DNA of 13,226 nt from contig CALMID010000297.1 of NCBI GenBank assembly GCA_937863915.1, forward strand, positions 1 to 13,226. The letters are read 5' to 3'. Source of the stretch: an uncultured Pseudomonas sp. (lineage in GTDB: Bacteria > Pseudomonadota > Gammaproteobacteria > Pseudomonadales > Pseudomonadaceae). Positions 6,601-13,226 of this stretch are shown in pieces. Made by a program: the position numbers and the translations under genes. The notes beneath the pieces were generated by a model. The model had not been told where the DNA came from, did not search any database, and worked only from the letters and a program-made list of their open reading frames with translations. Position 1 is the first letter of the stretch. The number at the start of each line of letters is the position of its first letter.

Positions 6601-9600
6601 TCAGTTGATCGGCAGATGCCGGCTCAGCAGGGCGCGCAGGGCGGCGGGCTTGACCGGCTTGGCTAGGTAGTCGAGCCCGGCGGCATGCACCGCATCGATC
6701 AGCTCCGGCCGGCCGTCGGCGCTGATCACCACTCCGGGCACTGGTTCGCCCAGGCGGGTGCGCAGCCAGGCCATCAGCTCGGTGCCGGTTTCGCCTTCGT
6801 CGAGGTGGTAGTCGACCAGCGCCAGGCGCGGGCGGACGTCCTCGTCGAGCAGGTGCTCGCACTCCAGGCGGTTGCGCGCCGTCCACACCTGGCAGCCCCA
6901 GCGTGACAGCAGGCTGTGCATGCCGGTAAGGATGCTGTCCTCGTTGTCCACGCAGAGCACCTGCACGCCGCCCATGTCGTGGCCGGGGCTGACCGGCACG
7001 GCGGCTTGTGCCGGCTCCAGGCGAGGCTCCGGCAGGCAGGGTACGCTGACGCTGAAGACGCTGCCCTTGCCCGGCCAGGAGCGCACCTGCAGTTCATGGC
7101 CGAGTACCCGGCACAGGCCATCGGCAATCGCCAGGCCCAGGCCCAGGCCTTTTTCAGCGCGGGTCTGGTGGCTGTCCAGGCGCTTGAATTCCTCGAAGAT
7201 GAACTGGCGCTTGTCCTCGGGGATGCCCGGGCCGCGATCCCAGACTTCCAGGCGCAGACGCTGTCCCTCGCGGCGCACGCCCAGCAGCACGCGGCCGCTG
7301 GCATAGCGGAAGGCGTTGGTGAGGAAGTTCTGCAGCACCCGGCGCAGCAGTTTCTGGTCGCTGTCCAGCCACAGGCGGCTGCCGCGCACGCGAAAGCTCA
7401 TGTGCTGCTCCACGGCCAGGGCCTGGAACTCGACCTTGAGGGTGTCCAGCAGCTGGCTCAGGGGGAAGTGCGCCAGGCTCGGCGTGACCCGGCCGCTTTC
7501 CAGGCGCGAGATGTCCAGCAGGTCGGTGATCAGGTCCTCGGCCGAGCGCAGCGAACTGTCCAGGTGCTGCACCAGCTCGCTGGCATCGCGGGGCAGGTTG
7601 TTCTGGTGGCTGAGGGCGGCGGAGAACAGCCGTGCGGCATTCAACGGCTGCATCAGGTCATGGCTGACGGCGGCGAGGAAGCGGGTTTTCGACTGGTTGG
7701 CGCTCTCGGCGTGGGCCTTGGCTTCGCCGAGCGCCTGGTTGAGCAGGGACAGCTCGCCGGTGCGTTCGGCCACGCGCTGCTCCAGCCCTTCGTTGGCCTC
7801 CTTGAGGGCGCGTTCGGCATCGCGGAAGGCCGTGATGTCGGTAAAGCTCATGACGAAACCGCCGCCCGGCATCGGGTTGCCGATCAGCTCGATCACCCGT
7901 CCATTGGGGAACAGCCGTTCGGATTTGTGCGGCGTGCCCTGGCGCATCCAGGCCAGACGCTTGCGTACGTGCAGGTCGGGGTCGCCGGGACCGAGCAGGC
8001 CGCGCTCGGCGTTGAAACGGATGATGTCGCCAATCGGCCGGCCGACCTGGATCAGGCCGTCGGGATAGTCGAACAGTTCGATGTAGCGGTGGTTCCAGGC
8101 CACCAGCTGCAGCGACTGGTCGACCACGCTGAGGCCCTGGCTGATGTTCTCGATGGCGCCCTGCAGCAGGGCGCGGTTGAACTGCAGCACCTCGCTCGCC
8201 TCGTCGGCGATGCGCACCACGTCCTCGACCTGCATCTCGCGGCCTTCGATGGCCGCCTTGACCACCGCCCGTGCCGAGGAGGCCCCCAGCACGCTGGCCA
8301 GCAGGCGCTCGGTGTGGATGATCCACTCGGCGTTGGCGTTCTGCGCGGGGTTGAAGCTCTTGCCCTGCTTGAAGGCGAAGCGGCTGAAACTCTGCCGCGC
8401 GCGGTCCTCGCCGACGAAACGCGCCGCCAGCATCAAGAGGTCCTGCAGCTGCACGGCGAGCAGCGAGCGGCTGCGGCTGGGCGAGCCGACCTCCTGGCCG
8501 ATAAAGCGGCTGGCCTGCCAGTGCTCCGACACCCGGGTGCGTGACAGCAGGGAAATGCTGATGAACAGGGTGAAGTTGCTGATCAGCGACAGCACCACGC
8601 CCTGGGTCAGCGGGTCCACCGGCAACTGCCATGGGTTGTTCTGCAGCCAGGCCAGCAGCGGCCAGCCGGCCAGTGACCAGCCCATGCCCTTGGCCAGCAC
8701 CGGCAGGACCAGGCAGTAGGCCCAGAAGAAAGCGCCGGCGGCCAGGCCGGCAAACACGCCGCGCCGGTTGGCCTGTTTCCAGTACAGCGCGCCGATCATG
8801 GCCGGACCAAGCTGGGCGATGGCGGCGAAGGCGATCTGGCCAATGGTGGCCAGGCTGGCGCTGGAGCCAAGCAGGCGGTAGATCACATAGGCCAGCAGCA
8901 GGATGACCAGGATGGTGACCCGGCGCACCGACAGCAGCCAGTGGCGGAACAGCTCGAACGGCCGCTCGGCATGCTGCTTGCGGCGCAGCAGGGCTGGCAG
9001 GACCATGTCGTTGCTGACCATGGTCGACAGGGCGACCGCTTCGACGATGACCATGCCGGTCGCGGCCGAAGCGCCGCCGATGAAGGCCAGCAGGGCCAGG
9101 CCCGGATGGGCTTCGGCCAGTGGCAGATTGATCACGAAGGAGTCCGGCATCACCCCGCCGGGCAGGTGCAGCATGCCGGCCAGGGCAATCGGCACCACGA
9201 ACAGCGCGGCGAGAATCAGGTAGGCCGGAAACACCCAGCGCGCCAGGCGCAGATCCGCGCTGTCTGTGTTCTCCACCACGGTGACGTGGAACTGGCGCGG
9301 CAGGCACATCAGCGCGGTCATGGCTACGCCTACCTGAACCAGCAGGGCCGGCCATTGCTGGTCGGTCTGCCAGAAGGCCTGCAGCTGCGGTGCGGCCAGG
9401 GCCTGATCGAACAGATCGCCCGGGCCATTGAACAGGCCCCAGGTGACGAAGGCGCCGACCGCGAGGAAGGCCAGCAGCTTGATCAGCGATTCGAAGGCCA
9501 CCGCCAGCACCATGCCGCGGTGGTGCTCGGTCACGTCCAGGCTGCGGGTGCCGAACAGGATGGTGAACAGGGCCAGCACCAGGCTGACGATCAGCGCCGT

Positions 9601-10080
9601 GTCCTGAGCGCGAGCGCCGGCTGACTCGGCGCCTGCGCCGGAGAGCAGGTTGACGCCGAGGACGATGGCTTTGAGTTGCAGGGCGATATAGGGCAGCACG
9701 CCGACCAGGCAGATCAGCGCCACCACCACCGCCAGCGGCTGCGACTTGCCATAGCGCGCGGCGATGAAGTCGGCGATCGAGGTGATGTTTTCCTGCTTGC
9801 TGATGGCCACCATTTTCTGCAGCACCCAGGGGGCGAACAGCATCAGCAGCACCGGCCCCAGGTAGATCGGCAGGAATGACCACAGCTGGTTGGCCGCCTG
9901 GCCGACGGCGCCGAAGAAGGTCCAGCTGGTGCAATACACCGCCAGTGACAGGGAAAACACCCAGGCGCGCAGGCGCGGCGACAGTGGCGTCTTGCGCCGG
10001 TCGCCCCAGAAGGCGATGGCGAACAGGATGGCCATGTAGACCAGGGCAACGGCGGCGATCAGTCCGCTGGACAGCGACAT
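6601..10080 (-). CDS. mxtR: SSS transporter-fused hybrid sensor histidine kinase/response regulator (MxtR/CrbS type)
   Basis: The 1159-aa protein joins a sodium:solute symporter-like domain to a hybrid kinase. Residues ~1-515 contain about 13 membrane segments. Then follow a linker (~520-635), a PAS_7-type PAS domain (~640-752, ending MSFTDITAF), a short coiled coil (~755-795), HisKA with H807 in AAVSHDLMQPLNAARL, and HATPase_c with N918/N922, DRGPGIP (948-954) and GLGLGLA (977-983 region). The C-terminal receiver has D1045 and D1048, phospho-acceptor D1090, S1120 and K1141, so all catalytic residues are present. This architecture matches Pseudomonas MxtR and CrbS of the SLC5-linked kinases, which act with ErdR/CrbR in acetate use; MxtR has also been linked to MexT and quinolone signalling. 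CbrA is similar but lacks a receiver. ATG 10080 has GGGAG at 6 bases. No cognate LuxR-type regulator gene is in the window. The transported or sensed ligand is inferred. Confidence 0.93.
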   Translation of the reverse strand: MSLSSGLIAAVALVYMAILFAIAFWGDRRKTPLSPRLRAWVFSLSLAVYCTSWTFFGAVGQAANQLWSFLPIYLGPVLLMLFAPWVLQKMVAISKQENITSIADFIAARYGKSQPLAVVVALICLVGVLPYIALQLKAIVLGVNLLSGAGAESAGARAQDTALIVSLVLALFTILFGTRSLDVTEHHRGMVLAVAFESLIKLLAFLAVGAFVTWGLFNGPGDLFDQALAAPQLQAFWQTDQQWPALLVQVGVAMTALMCLPRQFHVTVVENTDSADLRLARWVFPAYLILAALFVVPIALAGMLHLPGGVMPDSFVINLPLAEAHPGLALLAFIGGASAATGMVIVEAVALSTMVSNDMVLPALLRRKQHAERPFELFRHWLLSVRRVTILVILLLAYVIYRLLGSSASLATIGQIAFAAIAQLGPAMIGALYWKQANRRGVFAGLAAGAFFWAYCLVLPVLAKGMGWSLAGWPLLAWLQNNPWQLPVDPLTQGVVLSLISNFTLFISISLLSRTRVSEHWQASRFIGQEVGSPSRSRSLLAVQLQDLLMLAARFVGEDRARQSFSRFAFKQGKSFNPAQNANAEWIIHTERLLASVLGASSARAVVKAAIEGREMQVEDVVRIADEASEVLQFNRALLQGAIENISQGLSVVDQSLQLVAWNHRYIELFDYPDGLIQVGRPIGDIIRFNAERGLLGPGDPDLHVRKRLAWMRQGTPHKSERLFPNGRVIELIGNPMPGGGFVMSFTDITAFRDAERALKEANEGLEQRVAERTGELSLLNQALGEAKAHAESANQSKTRFLAAVSHDLMQPLNAARLFSAALSHQNNLPRDASELVQHLDSSLRSAEDLITDLLDISRLESGRVTPSLAHFPLSQLLDTLKVEFQALAVEQHMSFRVRGSRLWLDSDQKLLRRVLQNFLTNAFRYASGRVLLGVRREGQRLRLEVWDRGPGIPEDKRQFIFEEFKRLDSHQTRAEKGLGLGLAIADGLCRVLGHELQVRSWPGKGSVFSVSVPCLPEPRLEPAQAAVPVSPGHDMGGVQVLCVDNEDSILTGMHSLLSRWGCQVWTARNRLECEHLLDEDVRPRLALVDYHLDEGETGTELMAWLRTRLGEPVPGVVISADGRPELIDAVHAAGLDYLAKPVKPAALRALLSRHLPIN

Positions 10081-10167
10081 GCAGGCTCCCGGCGCGAGGG
10101 AATGAAAGTGCTCCACACCTTACCGCAGTTTTGTCGTGACGGCGGTGTTGTGCCAGCGCACATCGAC

Positions 10168-10187
10168 CAAGGTCTAGAGTGCCCTTG
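10168..10187. promoter_or_regulatory. Inverted repeat in the divergent mxtR-azlC gap
   Basis: CAAGG (10168-10172) and CCTTG (10183-10187) are exact 5-bp inverted arms 10 bases apart, in the 168-base gap between the divergent mxtR and azlC genes. The right arm overlaps a TTGAGT hexamer (10185-10190) that could be a -35, with a poor -10, TAGCGT (10208-10213), 17 bases on. A regulator bound here could affect azlC. Support is modest. Confidence 0.28.
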
Positions 10188-10248
10188 AGTGGTGCGCGGC
10201 AGGCTGCTAGCGTGGCAGGCCGATTTTCTGACCGAACGGACGATTATC

Positions 10249-10989
10249 ATGTCTCTCGCGGCGCCGGCCGAGCAGCATCTGTCTCCCCATCAAGAGTTCC
10301 TGCAGGGCATGCGCGACATGCTGCCGATGCTGGTCGGGGCCATTCCGTTCGGCATCATTTTCGGAAGCCTGGCGGTCAGTGCCGGGCTGACGCCCTGGCA
10401 GACGGTGGGGATGTCGCTGCTGGTTTTTGCCGGGTCGGCGCAGTTCATTGCTCTGAGCCTGCTCAGCGGCGGCGCCAGCCTGGCGGTGTTGCTGCTGACC
10501 ACGCTGGTGGTCAACCTCCGCCATGCGCTGTACAGCGCCAGTCTGCAGCCGTTCGTACGTCACCTGCCGGTGCGCTGGCGCATGCCGCTGGCCTTCTGGC
10601 TGACCGACGAGGCCTTTGCCGTGGTCCAGCACCGTTATGCCGAGCTGGATGCCTCGCCGCACAAGCACTGGTATTTCCTCGGTGCGGCGCTGGCCATGTA
10701 CGGCAACTGGCAGCTGTGCACGCTGATCGGCCTGTGGTTTGGCCAGAGCGTGCCGGACATTGCCCGCTGGGGACTGGATTTCGCCATGCTGGCGACCTTC
10801 ATCGGCATTGTCGTGCCGATGCTGAGGAGCCGGCCGCAGGTGGCCGCAGCGCTGGTCGCCGGAGCGGTGGCGCTGGTCTGTCATGACTTGCCCTATCAAC
10901 TGGGACTGCTGGCGGCGGCCGCCAGCGGCATCGTCGTTGGCGTCTGTCTGGAACGGCTTGGCGGCGAGCCTGTGGAGGTGATGCCATGA
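10249..10989 (+). CDS. azlC: AzlC-family branched-chain amino acid exporter, large subunit
   Basis: The 246-aa integral membrane protein fits AzlC, which with the small AzlD subunit forms an exporter of branched-chain amino acids or their analogues (the LIV-E/BrnFE family). The family opening is seen as GMRDMLPMLVGAIPFGIIFG (20-39), with about seven hydrophobic segments following; VNLRHALYSASL and AFWLTDEAFAV are typical internal motifs. ATG 10249 begins the conserved length; the earlier in-frame GTG at 10189 would add 20 residues with no ribosome site. The site before 10249 is weak (GGA eight bases upstream). It overlaps azlD by four bases (ATGA), so the two are an operon with coupled translation. 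Substrate specificity cannot be read from sequence. Confidence 0.93.
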   Translation: MSLAAPAEQHLSPHQEFLQGMRDMLPMLVGAIPFGIIFGSLAVSAGLTPWQTVGMSLLVFAGSAQFIALSLLSGGASLAVLLLTTLVVNLRHALYSASLQPFVRHLPVRWRMPLAFWLTDEAFAVVQHRYAELDASPHKHWYFLGAALAMYGNWQLCTLIGLWFGQSVPDIARWGLDFAMLATFIGIVVPMLRSRPQVAAALVAGAVALVCHDLPYQLGLLAAAASGIVVGVCLERLGGEPVEVMP

Positions 10990-11312
10990 ACCACTGGCTG
11001 CTGATTATTGGCATGCTGGCGATCACCTTCGCCACCCGTTACAGCCTGTTCGCCTTTCCGCATCTGCAGTTTCCGGCGGTGGTACGCCAGGCTCTGCATT
11101 ACGTGCCGACGGCGGTGCTGACTGCAATCGTGGTGCCGGGGATGTTCTATCAGGAAGGGGCGCTGGCGCTGCGTTGGGACAATGCCTATTTGCTGGCCGG
11201 GCTCGCCACCATTGCCATTGCCGGGCTGACGCGCCATCTCCTGGCGACCATCGGCGGTGGCCTGCTGCTGTTCTTCATCCTGCGCTGGCAGCTGGGGCAG
11301 TTGCCTGTTTGA
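10986..11312 (+). CDS. azlD: AzlD-family branched-chain amino acid exporter, small subunit
   Basis: The 108-aa protein with about four membrane helices matches AzlD, the obligate partner of AzlC. The family features ITFATRYSLFAF near residues 13-24 and ALHYVPTAVLTAIVVPGMFY (36-55) are clear. Its ATG shares ATGA with the azlC stop, and the GGAGGTGATGCC just upstream supplies a strong ribosome binding site inside the azlC end. No T-tract terminator follows; the next 100 bases instead hold a 12-bp inverted repeat before the next gene, so transcription may continue into it. Confidence 0.93.
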   Translation: MNHWLLIIGMLAITFATRYSLFAFPHLQFPAVVRQALHYVPTAVLTAIVVPGMFYQEGALALRWDNAYLLAGLATIAIAGLTRHLLATIGGGLLLFFILRWQLGQLPV

Positions 11313-11335
11313 GTGCGCAGACGCGCAATTTTGCG

Positions 11336-11406
11336 TTATCCCCTGTGGCTTTTGCCGGGTCGGATGCTATCCAATGCAGGATGGCGTTTCGTCACACAGG
11401 GGATAA
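11336..11406. repeat. Perfect 12-bp inverted repeat upstream of the MFS-PlsC gene
   Basis: TTATCCCCTGTG (11336-11347) and its exact reverse complement CACAGGGGATAA (11395-11406) flank 47 bases. The right arm contains GGGGA nine bases before the ATG at 11413, and a second ribosome-site candidate, AAGGGA (11405-11410), begins in its last bases. In an RNA that includes both arms the ribosome binding region would be paired. In DNA the two arms could be inverted binding sites for one regulator. No T-tract follows, so this is not a terminator. Confidence 0.65.
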
Positions 11407-11412
11407 GGGAAC

Positions 11413-13226
11413 ATGTCCAACCACTCGCAATTCGCCTTGCTGGGTAAACGGCGTTTTCTGCCGTTTTTCATTACTCAGCTGCTCGGCGCGTTCAACGACA
11501 ACATCTTCAAACAGTCGTTGATCCTCGCGATTCTGTTCAAGCTCGCTAGCGCCGAGGACAAGGACCTGCTGGTCAATCTTTGTGCGCTGCTGTTCATCCT
11601 GCCGTTCTTTCTGTTTTCTGCCCTTGGCGGGCAGTTTGGTGAGAAGTTCGCCAAGGATGCGCTGATGCGCTGGATCAAGTTCGCCGAGATTCCGATCATG
11701 ATGGCCGGCGCGGCCGGTGTGCTGCTGGGCAATCTGCCTCTGATGCTCGGCGTGCTGTTCCTGATGGGCACTCAGTCTGCGCTGTTTGGCCCGGTCAAGT
11801 ACTCGATCCTCCCGCAGGCACTGAAAGAGGAAGAGTTGCTGGGCGGCAACGCGCTGGTTGAAACCGGCACCTTTCTGGCCATCCTGGCCGGCACCATCGG
11901 TGCGGGAATCATGATGGGCAGTGAGCACTACGCGTCTATCGTCGCCGCCTCTGTGGTGCTGGTCGCGGTTCTGGGGTATGTCTCGGCACGCGCGATTCCC
12001 TTTTCCCATGCCTCGCTGCCGGAGCTGAAACTGGACTGGAATATTGCCCGCCAGTCCTGGCAGATCATGCGCCTGGGCCTTTCGCAGACGCCTTCGGTGT
12101 CGCGCTCGCTGATCGGCAACTCCTGGTTCTGGTTCCTCGGCGCGGTGTACCTGACGCAGATCCCGGCCTACGCCAAGGAGCTGCTGCACGGCGACGAGAG
12201 CGTGGTGACCCTGATCCTGACGCTGTTCTCGCTGGGTATCGGTGTGGGCTCGATGCTTTGCGAGCGTCTTTCCGGCGGCAAGGTGGAGATCGGCCTGGTG
12301 CCTTTCGGCTCGCTGGGGCTGACGGTGTTCGGCATCCTCTTGTGGGCCTTCTCCGATGCGGTGGCGCCGGGTAGCGCACCCTATGACTGGCTGGCGCTGC
12401 TGGCCATACCCGGCAGCTGGGCGGTGCTGGTCTGCATTGCCGGTATCGGTCTGTTCGGCGGCTTCTACATCGTGCCGCTGTATGCGCTGATCCAGGCGCG
12501 CACGGCTGAAAATGAGCGGGCGCGGGTGATTGCCGCCAACAACATCCTCAACGCGCTGTTCATGGTGATCTCGGCGATTGTCTCGATCCTCTTCCTCAGC
12601 GTGGCAGGCCTGTCGATTCCCGAACTGTTCCTGGCCGTGTCGCTGATGAACGTGGCGGTCAACAGCTACATCTTCAAGATCGTCCCCGAGTTCAGCATGC
12701 GTTTTCTGGTCTGGCTGCTGGGCCACTCGATGTACCGCGTCGAGCACAAGGGCCTGGAAGTGATCCCGGAGGAGGGGCCGGCGGTGCTGGTGTGCAACCA
12801 CGTCTCCTTCGTCGATGCGCTGCTGATCGGCGGGGCCATCCGCCGGCCAGTGCGCTTTGTCATGTACTACAAGATCTACAACCTGCCGGTGCTCAACTTC
12901 ATCTTCCGTACCGCCGGCACCGTGCCGATTGCCGGACGCAGCGAGGATCTGCTGATCTATGACGCGGCATTCAAGAAGATCGCCGAGTATCTGCGCAATG
13001 GCGAGGTGGTGTGCATCTTCCCCGAGGGCAAGCTGACCAGTGACGGCGAACTCAATGAGTTCAAGGCGGGCGTCGAGCGGATCGTCGAGGAGAACCCGGT
13101 GCCGGTGATCCCCATGGCGCTGCAGGGGTTGTGGGGGAGCTTCTTCAGTCGCGATCCGAGCAAGGGCTTCTTCAAGCGTCTGTGGTCGCGCATCACCCTG
13201 GTGGCCGGTCAGCCGCTGGCGCCGGA
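11413..13226 (+). CDS. LplT-like MFS transporter fused to PlsC-type lysophospholipid acyltransferase (3' truncated by window)
   Basis: The frame is open from ATG 11413 to the right edge (604 codons), so the C-terminus is missing. Residues ~10-415 are an MFS transporter like LplT, beginning FITQLLGAFNDNIFKQS, with about 12 membrane segments. From ~435 comes a PlsC/LPLAT acyltransferase: catalytic NHVSFVD (N462, H463, D468), GTVPIAGR (502-509), FPEGK (536-540) and VPVIPMAL. This joins in one chain the two functions that E. coli splits between LplT (lysophospholipid flippase) and the acyltransferase part of Aas, so the likely role is import and re-acylation of lysophospholipid at the inner membrane. 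Homologues may end after PlsC or continue into an AMP-binding acyl-ACP synthetase domain; the window cannot tell. The leader carries a 12-bp inverted repeat. Family is firm, exact role inferred. Confidence 0.92.
   Translation, partial: MSNHSQFALLGKRRFLPFFITQLLGAFNDNIFKQSLILAILFKLASAEDKDLLVNLCALLFILPFFLFSALGGQFGEKFAKDALMRWIKFAEIPIMMAGAAGVLLGNLPLMLGVLFLMGTQSALFGPVKYSILPQALKEEELLGGNALVETGTFLAILAGTIGAGIMMGSEHYASIVAASVVLVAVLGYVSARAIPFSHASLPELKLDWNIARQSWQIMRLGLSQTPSVSRSLIGNSWFWFLGAVYLTQIPAYAKELLHGDESVVTLILTLFSLGIGVGSMLCERLSGGKVEIGLVPFGSLGLTVFGILLWAFSDAVAPGSAPYDWLALLAIPGSWAVLVCIAGIGLFGGFYIVPLYALIQARTAENERARVIAANNILNALFMVISAIVSILFLSVAGLSIPELFLAVSLMNVAVNSYIFKIVPEFSMRFLVWLLGHSMYRVEHKGLEVIPEEGPAVLVCNHVSFVDALLIGGAIRRPVRFVMYYKIYNLPVLNFIFRTAGTVPIAGRSEDLLIYDAAFKKIAEYLRNGEVVCIFPEGKLTSDGELNEFKAGVERIVEENPVPVIPMALQGLWGSFFSRDPSKGFFKRLWSRITLVAGQPLAP

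Noticed and set aside
6494..6886. N-terminal extension of the pirin reading frame into the mxtR end
   Set aside because: The added residues are Arg/Pro-rich noise overlapping the receiver domain of mxtR, and a good ribosome site supports the short start.
6916..8544. 542-codon open frame on the plus strand, antisense to mxtR
   Set aside because: It is rich in Gln, His, Ala and Gly with no recognisable domain, lies wholly over a kinase gene with intact motifs, and is a typical shadow frame of GC-rich coding DNA.
10081..10160. Sigma-54 promoter for mxtR (TGGCAC on the minus strand)
   Set aside because: The GC doublet does not fall at the required distance from GG, so the -24/-12 pattern fails.
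11392..12801. 469-codon minus-strand frame opposite the MFS-PlsC gene
   Set aside because: The composition (Gln/His/Arg/Asp-rich) is not protein-like, it has no known motif, and the plus strand carries a clear MFS and PlsC gene.
1..13226. Mobile element, CRISPR array, tRNA or rRNA
   Set aside because: I saw no transposase or integrase-like product, no regularly spaced repeats and no tRNA or rRNA-like sequence.

Overview
The window is GC-rich, densely packed chromosomal DNA, most likely from a Pseudomonas-type gammaproteobacterium. The evidence is gene content (an AraC/OruR-like regulator, RmuC, an SSS-type MxtR/CrbS hybrid kinase, AzlCD, a fused LplT-PlsC protein), codon use, and a typical stem-loop/T-tract terminator. 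I see no insertion sequence, phage gene, tRNA, rRNA or CRISPR array. This is core-type sequence; the most unusual material is in the intergenic regions.

Layout. 1-744 (+): 3' part of an AraC-family regulator, followed by an intrinsic terminator (790-811). 745-1134: the only long non-coding gap, about 390 bases, with several stacked inverted repeats, a 65-base stretch of about 75% A+T, and a consensus DnaA box. 1135-2607 (+): rmuC. 2614-3519 (-): an alpha/beta hydrolase of epoxide-hydrolase type, converging on rmuC. 3648-4469 (+): a MerR-family regulator divergent from the hydrolase and probably functionally paired with it. 4450-5706 (-): an MgtC/DUF4010 membrane protein whose 3' end overlaps that of merR by 20 bases. 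5795-6493 (-): a pirin-family cupin. 6601-10080 (-): a 1159-residue transporter-fused hybrid histidine kinase (mxtR/crbS type). 10249-11312 (+): azlC and azlD, overlapping by ATGA, divergent from mxtR. 11413-end (+): an MFS/lysophospholipid-acyltransferase fusion running off the right edge.

How the genes fit together. The hydrolase/MerR pair looks like a small inducible detoxification unit. MxtR-type kinases sense or transport a small carboxylate and act through a LuxR-type regulator (ErdR/CrbR) encoded elsewhere, so the kinase is an orphan here. AzlCD exports branched-chain or related amino acids. The LplT-PlsC fusion belongs to lysophospholipid uptake and re-acylation. RmuC limits recombination-linked DNA rearrangement. 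Apart from the divergent pairs there is no single pathway.

I found no clearly new multi-gene system. The best candidates for something undescribed are a perfect 12-bp inverted repeat (11336-11347 / 11395-11406) whose right arm covers a possible ribosome binding site of the acyltransferase fusion, the stacked-palindrome region with a DnaA box upstream of rmuC, and a GC-only hairpin directly against the pirin ribosome binding site.
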